NCBI GenBank assembly: GCA_900319995.1
Contig: ONQO01000005.1
Span: forward strand, 1 to 48,284
Source: an uncultured Bacteroidales bacterium
Lineage (GTDB): Bacteria > Bacteroidota > Bacteroidia > Bacteroidales > Paludibacteraceae
Length of the DNA: 48,284 nt
Reading direction: 5' to 3'
Below are positions 1-6,519 of the stretch, in pieces; the first letter of the stretch is position 1, and each line of letters opens with the position of its first letter. A program made the position numbers and the translations under genes. The notes below the pieces were generated by a model that was given only the letters and a program-made list of their open reading frames with translations, had not been told where the DNA came from and searched no databases.

Positions 1-62
1 CCAACTCCTCCGGCATGGGCGGCACCAATAGTGCATTAGTCTTTCGCAAAATCGGTTCGTAA
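1..62 (+). CDS. Beta-ketoacyl-ACP synthase, C-terminal end only
   Basis: The frame that starts at base 3 reads NSSGMGGTNSALVFRKIGS and then stops at 60-62. This matches the well-known C-terminal signature of KAS-II/FabF-type condensing enzymes (N-S-x-G-x-G-G-T-N followed by a short hydrophobic end). Such enzymes extend an acyl chain held on acyl carrier protein. The gene runs off the left edge, so nothing upstream can be judged. An acyl carrier protein follows 76 nt later, which supports the call and suggests a fatty-acid-like or aryl-polyene-like cluster to the left; that pathway assignment is inference. The stop codon lies inside an octamer array. Confidence 0.8.
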   Translation, partial: NSSGMGGTNSALVFRKIGS

Positions 63-106
63 TCCCCTAATCCCGTAATTACGTAAGTACGTAATCCCGT
101 AATTAC
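58..106. repeat. Octamer array CGTAATCC/CGTAATTA, six units
   Basis: Units of 8 nt run from 58: CGTAATCC, CCTAATCC, CGTAATTA, CGTAAGTA, CGTAATCC, CGTAATTA. The TAA of the first unit is the stop codon of the synthase gene. The same motifs recur at 374-440 and 1148-1400. CGTAATTACG is its own reverse complement, so the array can also fold. Confidence 0.85.
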
Positions 107-138
107 AAAAAAAATAAATCTAAATAACATATAATATT

Positions 139-378
139 ATGACCCCTCAAGAAATCCAAGAAAAGGTAAACACCTTTCTAACCGATCGTTTGGAGTATGA
201 GCCATCTGCTATTACTCCCGAAGCCGAACTCAAGCGTGACCTCGGCATGACCTCTCTCGATGCCGCAGAGACAGCCATCTTCATTAAACGCACCTTCGGC
301 TTCCAGCCCGAGCGCGGTGCCATCAAAACCCTCGTCACCATCCAGGATCTCTACGACTACATCGAAAAGAATTCGTAA
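139..378 (+). CDS. Acyl carrier protein
   Basis: This 79-residue acidic protein has the acyl carrier fold signature. The segment DLGMTSLDAAE at residues 34-44 corresponds to the usual D-S-L motif; Ser39 would carry the 4'-phosphopantetheine arm, with Thr38 in place of the common Asp. The length is typical of the family (75-80 residues). It follows a ketoacyl synthase gene and shares its direction, so the two probably act together in chain elongation for a specialised lipid or pigment. A housekeeping AcpP usually has a perfect DSLD, so this is more likely a dedicated carrier; that is inference. The stop codon lies in the first unit of the next octamer array. Confidence 0.88.
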   Translation: MTPQEIQEKVNTFLTDRLEYEPSAITPEAELKRDLGMTSLDAAETAIFIKRTFGFQPERGAIKTLVTIQDLYDYIEKNS

Positions 379-440
379 TCCCGTAATCCCGTAATTCCGA
401 GAAATATAACGGTTCGTAATCCCGTAATTACGTCATTACG
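374..440. repeat. Octamer arrays after the carrier protein gene
   Basis: CGTAATCC twice and CGTAATTC once begin at 374, and the TAA of the first unit is the carrier-protein stop codon. After a short spacer a second run, CGTAATCC, CGTAATTA, CGTCATTA, begins near 416. The remaining bases up to 485 are AT-rich and contain no other feature I can see. Confidence 0.8.
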
Positions 441-485
441 AATCCCGAAAAAACATCATCATTAACCCTCAAAAATAAATCTCTT

Positions 486-1147
486 ATGAAAATAGGCGTT
501 GCCGGATATTATTGGTTAGACACATGGATTCTCGCGAATGTCATTCAACTCGCGACTCAGGATTTCTGCAAAACCTTTCTCAATCTGCAGAACGACCCCT
601 GCGGGCGGCAATTCGACCAGATGACGCAGGCGGCACGTTCCTGTACCGCCAATATCGCCGAAATGATTATATCAACTGGCTCTTGCAAGCCGATCAGTTG
701 CCTTGGTCGAATCAATCGCCGGAATATATCTCTATCGCCGCTCTGCCATTAGACATGCCCGAGTACAAGGACGATGTCCAGTATCAAAGCTCTCGCCATA
801 TTCTCGCGCAAAAGCATAAGCTCGATCCCTGGCTCAAGACAACTGATTCTATGCAGGCGGCTCGATGCATTTTGGTGCTATGCAACCGCTTAACGACCAT
901 GATTAAAAAGCAGATGGAGAAGCAATTGTCTGCCTTTGCGGAAGAAGGAGGATTTACCGAAACGCTTACTGCCGAGCGACTCAAGCAGCGCACTGCCGAC
1001 AGCCTCTCTGAGGATGCTCCGCAATGCCCCGTTTGCGGCAAACCGATGCTCAAAAAGATGGCGAAGAAAGGCCTCAACTCCGGCAAACCCTTCTGGAGCT
1101 GCAGCGACTATCCCAATTGCACCGGCACCCGGAAATTTGAAAATTAA
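486..1147 (+). pseudogene. Four-helix-bundle / C4 zinc-finger protein, internally deleted and frameshifted
   Basis: Frame A from ATG 486 reads a four-helix-bundle (S23/Avd-like) start, with GYYWLDTWILANVIQLATQ and NDPCGRQFDQMTQAARS, as far as NIAE at about 661. From there the sensible protein continues in frame B: NDYINWLLQADQLPW, a helical stretch, and a C-terminal topoisomerase-type zinc finger (CPVCGKPM near 1024, then CSDYPNC near 1110). In family members as I know them, NIAE is followed by a helix with a G-S-x-x-x-x-S-K-E-T-E pattern before the D-Y-x-x-[WF]-L stretch; that helix is absent. So about 80 nt, not a multiple of three, appear deleted at 660-665. Frame B alone has an upstream ATG at 512, but its first 50 residues are out-of-frame nonsense. 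Function of the intact family is unknown. Confidence 0.75.
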
Positions 1148-1430
1148 CCCTTCCTAATCCAGTAATTACGTGTTCCCGAGAAATAAAAACGGTTCGTAAT
1201 CCCGTAATTACGAATAACGTTATTACGATATTTCCTTACGTGATCCCGAGAAATAAAAACGGTTCGTAATCCCGTAATTACGAATTACGTTATTACGATA
1301 TTTCCTCTTTCGTCATTACGAATTACGTCATTACGAATTACGTCATTACGATATTTCCCCTTCTTTATCCCGTCATTACGAATTACGTCATTACGAAAAA
1401 ATCTGACAACTGAATGCTAATCACTGAAAA
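1148..1430. repeat. Compound array region (8/7-mer, 70-nt unit, heptamers)
   Basis: No gene is visible here. A 70-nt unit beginning TCCCGAGAAATAAAAACGG occurs at 1174 and again at 1244, about 90% alike by eye. The part 1311-1396 alternates CGTCATTA and CGAATTA (a 15-nt period). Positions 1403-1430 are heptamers (CTGACAA, CTGAATG, CTAATCA, CTGAAAA). Many units are palindromic (CGTAATTACG, AACGTT), so the segment could form cruciforms or serve as protein-binding sites; neither is shown. Confidence 0.8.
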
Positions 1431-1455
1431 ATCGCAACAAAATGCGATTTTTTTT
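1427..1455 (+). terminator. Intrinsic terminator before hipBA
   Basis: The arm AAAAATCGCA (1427-1436), loop ACAAAA, and arm TGCGATTTTT (1443-1452) form a 10-bp stem followed by more T residues to 1455. The A-run on the 5' arm means it could work on both strands. It separates the array-rich stretch from the hipBA promoter. Confidence 0.75.
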
Positions 1456-1465
1456 CGTCCAATCC

Positions 1466-1496
1466 TTGCATATTCCAAACTTTTGTTGTAATTTTG
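1466..1496 (+). promoter_or_regulatory. Bacteroidota-type promoter for hipBA
   Basis: A -33 element TTG (1466-1468) lies 20 nt before the -7 element TAATTTTG (1489-1496). This fits the Bacteroidota consensus TTTG, 19-21 nt, TAnnTTTG. The start codon is 70 nt downstream. The AT-rich leader holds an imperfect dyad (AGTATAG...CTACT, about 1523-1540) that could be a HipB operator; this last point is a guess. Confidence 0.6.
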
Positions 1497-1566
1497 CGGC
1501 GGATTTAAAATATCATAAAATTTAGTATAGTTATTCTACTGCTTTATTATAAGATAGATTACGATT

Positions 1567-1884
1567 ATGCCAAAGAGTACGATGGGAAATAATTTGCCGC
1601 GAAGAGCGGAGCAAAACCTGCATATAGTGGGAGAACAGATTCGGCTGGCACGCTTGCGTCGGGATCTAACCATAGCGCAGATAGCAGAACGGGCGAGTTG
1701 TAGCGAGTTGACTGTTATGCGCGTGGAGAAAGGAACTCCGACAGTGGCTATCGGTATATACCTGCGCATCTTATTTGCGCTGGGATTGGATGAGAGTATT
1801 CTATTCCTTGCCAAAGATGATGATCTGGGCCGCACGCTGCAGGATCTGGATTTGAGACATCGCCAAAGAGCATCCAAAAAATGA
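1567..1884 (+). CDS. HipB-like XRE-family DNA-binding antitoxin
   Basis: The 105-residue protein holds a Cro/C1-type helix-turn-helix: IRLARLRRDLTIAQIAERA and CSELTVMRVEKG at about residues 24-57, with the usual T-x-x-x-[IV]-A recognition-helix layout. It precedes a HipA-like kinase gene, with which it overlaps by 4 nt (ATGA). Together they form the standard antitoxin-toxin order. In this family HipB binds operators in its own promoter and holds HipA inactive, so autoregulation from the promoter at 1466-1496 is likely. The start at 1567 gives a family-typical length. Confidence 0.85.
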   Translation: MPKSTMGNNLPRRAEQNLHIVGEQIRLARLRRDLTIAQIAERASCSELTVMRVEKGTPTVAIGIYLRILFALGLDESILFLAKDDDLGRTLQDLDLRHRQRASKK

Positions 1885-3110
1885 AATATATCCAAATCGA
1901 TATGGACGCCAAGAGTCTCCCGCAGGCAATGCCTGTAGGTGCGCTTGGCTATGACATGATACGCGGCAATGCGGCGTATCAATGGGAGTACGATGCGCAC
2001 TGGCTTCATGATCACCGAAGTATTCAGTTAAGCGGAGATTTACTGAATACTGGTGGTTTGCAGTATGGCACGGGACGTCTGTTCTGTTTCCTACAGGATG
2101 CCATGCCGGATAGATGGGGCAAGAGACTGATTGACAAGCGCGAGCGAATACTGGCCGTGCGCGAAGGGCACCCTGTTCGGCATCTGACCGACATCGATTA
2201 TCTTACGCAGATTGATGATACGACCCACATGGGAGCGTTGCGCTTACGCGAAGGAGAGCAATTATTAGGAACTCAGTTTGCCGATACGCCTGTTCCGACT
2301 TTGGCTCATCTTCGAGAATTCGTGGACATGGCGCAGATGTATGAGCGACAGGATGAACAAGGCGGCGCAATTCGTGAGGAATGGCTGTTGAATTTGTATA
2401 AACAGGGTTCCTCTTTAGGAGGTGCGCGTCCAAAAGCTAACGTGCGAGATACGGATGGGGCCTTGTGGATTGCTAAAATTCCTTCCGTTAATGACGATTA
2501 TGATGTGGCGTTATGGGAGTTTTGGGCGCATAAGATGGCGCGTGTAGCAGGGATAGAAGTGCCTCAGATGCGATTGCTAACACTCCCGGGTCAGAAGTAC
2601 CATACCCTGTTATCCAAGCGCTTCGACAGAGACGGAGAGCAACGCATTCATTTCGCATCTGCAATGACGCTTTGCGGATTGCAAGACGGGGCGGATGCTA
2701 CAACCGGGAATGGTTATTTGGATATAGTCGATGTGATTGTGGGGAATGCCGGGTTTGCAGATCCGCAGAGCGCGCTGGAGCAGTTATACCGGCGTGTGGC
2801 GTTCTCTATATGTATCCGCAACCACGATGACCATTTTCGTAATCACGGCTTTTTGTTAACAGAAAAAGGGTGGATATGGTCTCCTGCTTATGATCTTAAT
2901 CCGTCCGATTTTAACACACAAAGCCTGCTTGTCTCGCGCGATAGTAACGATTCCTCTTTAGAGGTGCTGTCGGCTGCTGCATCCGATTATTTGCTGAGTG
3001 CTACCCAAGCAGAGCGGATTATTAACGAGGTGCGCGCTGCGATGACCAATGTCCGCCGAATGGCCGGTCAATGTGGCATCTCCGATCGAGAAATGGCGCG
3101 GTTCTTCTAA
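1881..3110 (+). CDS. HipA-family serine/threonine kinase (toxin)
   Basis: The 409-residue protein carries the HipA layout: an N-terminal HipA_N part (to about residue 110) and a HipA_C kinase core. Visible elements are the P-loop-like SSLGGARPKA (177-186), the ATP-binding lysine in WIAKIPS (Lys199), the catalytic loop NHDDHFRN (314-321, catalytic Asp316) and the metal-binding YDLNPS (Asp338). Known HipA toxins phosphorylate an aminoacyl-tRNA synthetase or related targets and slow growth; the target here is unknown. All key residues are present, so the kinase should be active. It is translationally coupled to hipB. The stop codon is followed at once by array-type sequence (ATTACGTGATCCCG). Confidence 0.88.
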   Translation: MKYIQIDMDAKSLPQAMPVGALGYDMIRGNAAYQWEYDAHWLHDHRSIQLSGDLLNTGGLQYGTGRLFCFLQDAMPDRWGKRLIDKRERILAVREGHPVRHLTDIDYLTQIDDTTHMGALRLREGEQLLGTQFADTPVPTLAHLREFVDMAQMYERQDEQGGAIREEWLLNLYKQGSSLGGARPKANVRDTDGALWIAKIPSVNDDYDVALWEFWAHKMARVAGIEVPQMRLLTLPGQKYHTLLSKRFDRDGEQRIHFASAMTLCGLQDGADATTGNGYLDIVDVIVGNAGFADPQSALEQLYRRVAFSICIRNHDDHFRNHGFLLTEKGWIWSPAYDLNPSDFNTQSLLVSRDSNDSSLEVLSAAASDYLLSATQAERIINEVRAAMTNVRRMAGQCGISDREMARFF

Positions 3111-3180
3111 TTACGTGATCCCGAAAAAACTGAATACTGATAACTGAATACTGAATACAAAATGCTGATAACTGATAACT
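3111..3180. repeat. Heptamer array ACTGAAT/ACTGATA containing a start codon
   Basis: After ATTACGTGATCCCG the heptamers ACTGAAT, ACTGATA, ACTGAAT, ACTGAAT run from 3129 to 3156. A further stretch of ACTGATA-like units runs through 3165-3180. The ATG of the next gene (3162) and its first residues (MLITDN) are made of this array. Confidence 0.75.
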
Positions 3181-3938
3181 TTTTCTCCGGTGAGCGCCCC
3201 TTATACGCCTCCCGCGATCTCCAACTCTCCCGCATCACCATCGGCGAAGGTGAGTCGGGACTCAAAGAGTCTCGCCATATCCTCGCTGAAAACTGTCGTT
3301 TCGAGGGCCGGTACGTCATCTGGGAGTGCGAGGACGTCACCTGCCGCAACTGCTATTTCGCATCTTCTGACCGCGCGCCGCTTTGGTATTGCCGCGATCT
3401 GAGGCTCTTCGACTGCCTCATCGATGCGCCCAAAGTCTTCCGCGAGATAGACCGCCTGACCCTGGAGCGAATCAAAATCACCGATGGCGCGGAAGCCTTC
3501 TGGTACTGCCGTACCGGTGAGATCTCCGACCTCCAAATCGAGCAGGCTACTTACGCCTTTATGCATTCCGACAAATTACAAATTACAAATTTACAATTAC
3601 AAGGTAAGTACACCTTCCAGTACGCCCGCAACATCGAGATCCACAACGCCGTCCTCGATACCAAAGACGCTTTCTGGAACAGCGAGAACTGCACTATCTA
3701 CGACTCCGAGAGCAAAGGCGAATACCTCGGCTGGTACTCCCGGAACCTCCGTCTCGTGCGCTGCCATATCTCCGGCACACAACCACTCTGCTATGCTGAG
3801 AACCTCGTCTTGGAGGAATGCTCTTTTGCGCCCGACGCCGATCGCGCCTTCGAGAAATCCTCCGTCCGCGCAACCATCCTCGGCGACATCACCTCTATCG
3901 TCGATCCCCTTCCCGGTTCTCTAATCTCTCACCTCTAA
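3162..3938 (+). CDS. DUF3737 family protein, copy A (C-terminally shortened)
   Basis: The 258-residue protein consists of short beta-strand repeats (…LWYCRDLRLFDCLIDAP…, …AFWYCRTGEIS…, …YLGWYSRNLRLVRC…) typical of DUF3737, a predicted right-handed beta-helix of unknown function. The core from FSGERPLYASRDL to DRAFEKSSV aligns without gaps to copy B at 15866-16711. Two oddities set it apart. The first residues come from a heptamer array. The end, GSLISHL, is also array sequence and replaces about 30 residues that copy B and family members have. Codon use is much richer in C and G at third positions than in copy B. It may still fold, because the lost part is the cap. Confidence 0.8.
   Translation: MLITDNFFSGERPLYASRDLQLSRITIGEGESGLKESRHILAENCRFEGRYVIWECEDVTCRNCYFASSDRAPLWYCRDLRLFDCLIDAPKVFREIDRLTLERIKITDGAEAFWYCRTGEISDLQIEQATYAFMHSDKLQITNLQLQGKYTFQYARNIEIHNAVLDTKDAFWNSENCTIYDSESKGEYLGWYSRNLRLVRCHISGTQPLCYAENLVLEECSFAPDADRAFEKSSVRATILGDITSIVDPLPGSLISHL
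3572..3603. repeat. Heptamer array CAAATTA translated inside DUF3737 copy A
   Basis: Units CAAATTA, CAAATTA, CAAATTTA, CAATTA, CAAG encode KLQITNLQLQG in frame. The stretch aligns without a gap to DLRISHLRLIG of copy B, so the array replaced rather than lengthened this part of the protein. Confidence 0.75.
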
Positions 3939-3949
3939 CCCCTAACCCC
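3919..3949. repeat. Heptamer array CTCTAAT/CTCTAAC at the end of DUF3737 copy A
   Basis: Units CTCTAAT, CTCTCAC, CTCTAAC, CCCTAAC, CCC begin inside the coding region, and the third supplies the TAA stop (3936-3938). It marks the point where similarity to copy B stops. Confidence 0.75.
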
Positions 3950-4051
3950 ATATATTAAAATTTAGAATATACGATTTTTAAGATTTTTCTTATTATGTAA
4001 CATTTTTTTTACGGTAAAATGTAAAAATCGATTTCCTATTATTAAGAACCA

Positions 4052-4083
4052 TTTGGACAAAAATCATTTTTCGATTATATTTG
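4052..4083 (+). promoter_or_regulatory. Bacteroidota-type promoter for the DUF3987 gene
   Basis: A -33 TTTG (4052-4055), a 20-nt spacer and a -7 TATATTTG (4076-4083) fit the consensus. Transcription would begin near 4090, leaving an 80-nt leader that contains the hairpin at 4116-4139. Confidence 0.65.
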
Positions 4084-4115
4084 CATAAAATTTCACTACC
4101 TAACCTGATTCAAAC

Positions 4116-4139
4116 GGACAAGAAATTGTCCTGTTTTTT
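4116..4139 (+). terminator. Terminator-like hairpin in the DUF3987 leader
   Basis: GGACAA (4116-4121), loop GAAA, TTGTCC (4126-4131) is followed by TG and six T residues. It lies between the promoter at 4052-4083 and the start at 4172, so it would act as an attenuator if the promoter is used. The 6-bp stem is short, and no ligand-binding structure is evident. Confidence 0.55.
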
Positions 4140-4171
4140 ATATTATTAACCTTTTTAAACCTTTTATTATT

Positions 4172-5443
4172 ATGATTGAAAATCAAAACCTAAACCCGGA
4201 GGAGCAGGCTAACCTCCACATCGTGTCGAACATGGATGGATCCAACCTGCCGCTCTTCCTGCAATCCGTTCTCTCGCTCGCGCAAACGCCCGCCGAGAAA
4301 GACATGTTGCTCATGGCGTCGCTGACCGCTTGCGGAGCTGTCATGCCCAACCTCTACTGCCGCTATGGCGTCGCAGCCAAGCGCTATTACCCGTCCCTCC
4401 AACTTTTCATCGTCGGTTCGGCAGCGTGCGGAAAAGGTATCGCAAACCTTGCTCTCGAAATGGTCAAACCCATCCATGAGGCTACTCCTCTTATTATCGC
4501 GGGCGACGCAACCTATCCGGCTTTCTACCAGACCCTCGCGCGTCAACACGGCCGCGGCTATATCCATGAGTCGGAAGGTTCGGTTATTACCGATATCTGG
4601 CGCTCCTCTACTGCGAATTACAACACCGCTCTTCGCAAGGCAGCCGAGCATGAGCCTATTTCACGTGCCCGTTGCCGCGAAGCATCGGTCATCGAGAATC
4701 CCCAGCTCTCGATGGTGCTCACCGGTACCTTCAGCCAGTATCGCGCACTCGTGCCTTCGGTGGAGAACGGTTATTTCTCGCGTCTCTTGACCCTTATCGT
4801 GGAGGAGGTCCAGCCCTTCTCCGAGCGCTATGTGCAGCCTTCGGATCCTTCCGGCGAGACCATCCACACCTGCGCAGAGCAGCTCTATCATCTTTATGAG
4901 CGCTTGCTCGCTTCCAAGCCCCGTGAGTTCGCCCTCACGCCCGACCAACGCGACCGTCTCGGCGCCCACCTCAAGACCGCATACCCCACGCTCGTCCGCC
5001 TACTCGGCCTGGATTTCCACTCCGTCATCCTCCGTATGGCGGTCCATATCGAGCGCATAGCGATGATTCTCACGGCATTAAGAGGTATGCCCGTTTCTCC
5101 CTCTTCGTCAAGTTCTCGGGACTTTAGTTCCGAGCCCCTCCTCTGCTCCGATATCGACTACGCTACCGCCGAGCTTATCGGTAACAAACTCATCCTCCAT
5201 ATGGCGCAGGCCTACCAGCTTATCCAAGGCTCCAAACCCATCGAAACCCCTGCCGTCAAACCCCTTGACCAAAAGCAGATACTCCTCTCTCTACTCCCCG
5301 ATGAGTTTGGACATGCTATCCTCGTTAAGGAAGCAGCGGCGCAGGGAATCCCTCCACGTACCGCCGAAAGATGGAATGAAAATTGGCAGCAACAAGGCAT
5401 TGTTTTTCGGGTAAAGCATGATTGTTATAAGAAAATCGCATGA
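4172..5443 (+). CDS. DUF3987 P-loop protein
   Basis: The 423-residue protein has a Walker-A-like P-loop, GSAACGKG at 82-89, after an N-terminal helical part, and a helical C-terminal part ending in a winged-helix-like segment (LVKEAAAQGIPPRTAERW). This matches DUF3987 proteins, which are common in Bacteroidota. They resemble primase- or helicase-associated ATPases of mobile DNA, but their role is not established. The PSSSSSRDFSSEP stretch near residues 311-323 is encoded by a short hairpin DNA insertion. Promoter and leader hairpin lie upstream, and a strong stem-loop follows the stop at once. Codon use matches the other genes of 1-6090, in keeping with an accessory origin. Confidence 0.75.
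   Translation: MIENQNLNPEEQANLHIVSNMDGSNLPLFLQSVLSLAQTPAEKDMLLMASLTACGAVMPNLYCRYGVAAKRYYPSLQLFIVGSAACGKGIANLALEMVKPIHEATPLIIAGDATYPAFYQTLARQHGRGYIHESEGSVITDIWRSSTANYNTALRKAAEHEPISRARCREASVIENPQLSMVLTGTFSQYRALVPSVENGYFSRLLTLIVEEVQPFSERYVQPSDPSGETIHTCAEQLYHLYERLLASKPREFALTPDQRDRLGAHLKTAYPTLVRLLGLDFHSVILRMAVHIERIAMILTALRGMPVSPSSSSSRDFSSEPLLCSDIDYATAELIGNKLILHMAQAYQLIQGSKPIETPAVKPLDQKQILLSLLPDEFGHAILVKEAAAQGIPPRTAERWNENWQQQGIVFRVKHDCYKKIA
5115..5134. repeat. Short hairpin insertion within the DUF3987 gene
   Basis: CTCGGGAC, loop TTTA, GTTCCGAG form an 8-bp stem with one G-T pair. The sequence is translated as part of a low-complexity serine-rich stretch. A hairpin of like size, GTCGGAAT TTT ATTCCGAC, lies at 5554-5572 after the gene. 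Confidence 0.55.
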
Positions 5444-5706
5444 CGATATTGGCGAGACTGGCGATATCGCCAATATCGCCAACTTCGCCAGTGCAAATTT
5501 TTACATCGTCTGTTGTCCGGCATGTCATGCCGTTTCCGACTTTGTTTTTTTGCGTCGGAATTTTATTCCGACATCTCCTCCGTCGTTCGAATCGTTAGTG
5601 ATTCCTTGGAGATTCCTTGGTGGTTCGTTAGTGGTTACGCTACCCAAAGCCTACCCAAACCGTACCTAACCTTTATTTATTGTTTAACTTTTAAAAAAAT
5701 CTTATT
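5444..5706. other. Gene-free stretch with stem-loops and short repeats
   Basis: No convincing gene is present. Directly after the DUF3987 stop, CGATATTGGCGA (5444-5455) and TCGCCAATATCG (5467-5478) form a perfect 12-bp stem with an 11-nt loop. The same bases read as a 9-nt-period run (ATATCGCCA units). A second hairpin lies at 5554-5572. Repeated GATTCCTTGG and TACCCAAA/TACCTAA words fill 5600-5665. The stem-loop at 5444-5478 may end DUF3987 transcription or protect the mRNA 3' end, although it lacks a T-run. Confidence 0.6.
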
Positions 5707-6090
5707 GTGGCACAATTTGAAACCTCTGCCGGGATCGAAGGTATCACCGGCAAACTGAACAAAAGACAATCCCTGACCACGCGTCAGAAACATTTTCATT
5801 ACCCGGACGGTCGTATCTTCGGTTGCGGTCCGAAGGAAGTCTATGAACAACAGCCTCGCAACTTCAAGCGCAATCCCCGCACGCCCGCCGAAGAGGCGCA
5901 GCACCAGCGATGGACAGCGGCTTGCCGCGAAGCCGCACTCATCACCAAGGACCCGAACCACCCCCGCTACGCGGAGATGGTCTCACGTCATGCCTCGCAA
6001 CTGAACGGACAGCCGGATCCCGTGCTCGGCAAGAAGCGCATCTGCCAGTTCTCCAACTTCGTCCGCGCTGTTCTGATCCACGAACAATAA
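5707..6090 (+). CDS. Hypothetical protein (127 aa)
   Basis: I do not recognise this basic 127-residue protein. It has no signal peptide or membrane segment. It contains an HFHYPDGRIFGCGPKEVY stretch near residues 29-46 and an RNPRTPAEEAQHQRW stretch near 55-70. The start is GTG at 5707, placed after an A-rich leader like those of neighbouring ATG genes; no ATG lies near it in frame. It follows the DUF3987 gene in the same direction and with similar C-rich codon use, so the two may be a functional pair. That is inferred from position only. Confidence 0.6.
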   Translation: MAQFETSAGIEGITGKLNKRQSLTTRQKHFHYPDGRIFGCGPKEVYEQQPRNFKRNPRTPAEEAQHQRWTAACREAALITKDPNHPRYAEMVSRHASQLNGQPDPVLGKKRICQFSNFVRAVLIHEQ

Positions 6091-6096
6091 GTTAAA

Positions 6097-6128
6097 GAAT
6101 GAATGAGTGAACGAATGAACGAATGAAG
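6097..6128. repeat. Octamer array GAATGAAC
   Basis: Units GAATGAAT, GAGTGAAC, GAATGAAC, GAATGAAG run from 6097 to 6128 just after the unknown small gene, and end where the inverted-repeat segment at 6126 begins. Confidence 0.8.
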
Positions 6129-6319
6129 AGGGTGTGTCAAAAATCGATAGCGGATTTTTTATAAGTTCGTCAAAAATTACCCAAAATTATCCAAAAAATC
6201 TTTATATTCGTCAACCATACAGCGAAGCAGATTGTGCCAGTATGGCTAACAATTAAAGACAATTATCAACAATTATTCATTACAAAGAGGGTGCGTCAAT
6301 CGTTTTGACACACCCTCTT
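6126..6319. mobile_element. MITE-like segment with 17-bp terminal inverted repeats
   Basis: AAGAGGGTGTGTCAAAA (6126-6142) is the exact reverse complement of 6303-6319. A third copy with one change lies at 6285-6299 and can pair with the right end as a 15-bp hairpin. The 194-nt segment has no coding capacity. GAGGGTGT.TCAAAA ends resemble those of IS1182-type elements as I remember them. I see no clear target-site duplication, so a transcription terminator with alternative pairings is the main other reading. Confidence 0.5.
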
Positions 6320-6399
6320 ACTTTCAACCCTATACTTTCACCTCTAAATTGACGAAAAGAGCGAAAAAAGGCTTAATTTGCTAAAATTATGCACAAAAA

Positions 6400-6431
6400 T
6401 TTGCGCATGTCATTTTTTTTTTGTACCTTTG
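6400..6431 (+). promoter_or_regulatory. Bacteroidota-type promoter for secDF
   Basis: A -33 TTTG (6400-6403), a 20-nt spacer and a -7 TACCTTTG (6424-6431) fit the consensus. The leader to the start at 6520 is about 80 nt and holds a small dyad, ATGTAC...GTACAT (6457-6475). Confidence 0.8.
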
Positions 6432-6519
6432 CGCACTTTTTGTGTGTCGTGCGCGAATGTACGCGTTATGTACATGCGGAAACAAGCATATTATTAATTA
6501 AAAACAAATAAAAACAATT

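Noticed and set aside
486-1147. Possible diversity-generating retroelement (Avd-like four-helix bundle)
   Set aside because: No reverse transcriptase and no template/variable repeat pair is visible nearby, and the gene is broken.
58-1400. Possible CRISPR array
   Set aside because: The repeats are short (7-8 nt), adjacent without unique spacers, and no cas gene is present.
5418-5758. Two overlapping open frames of 81-83 residues after the DUF3987 gene
   Set aside because: Composition follows the underlying short repeats and hairpins; no domain, and they overlap each other in different frames.
6424-6475. Riboswitch in the secDF leader
   Set aside because: Only a 6-bp dyad is present, and the leader is too short for a known riboswitch class.
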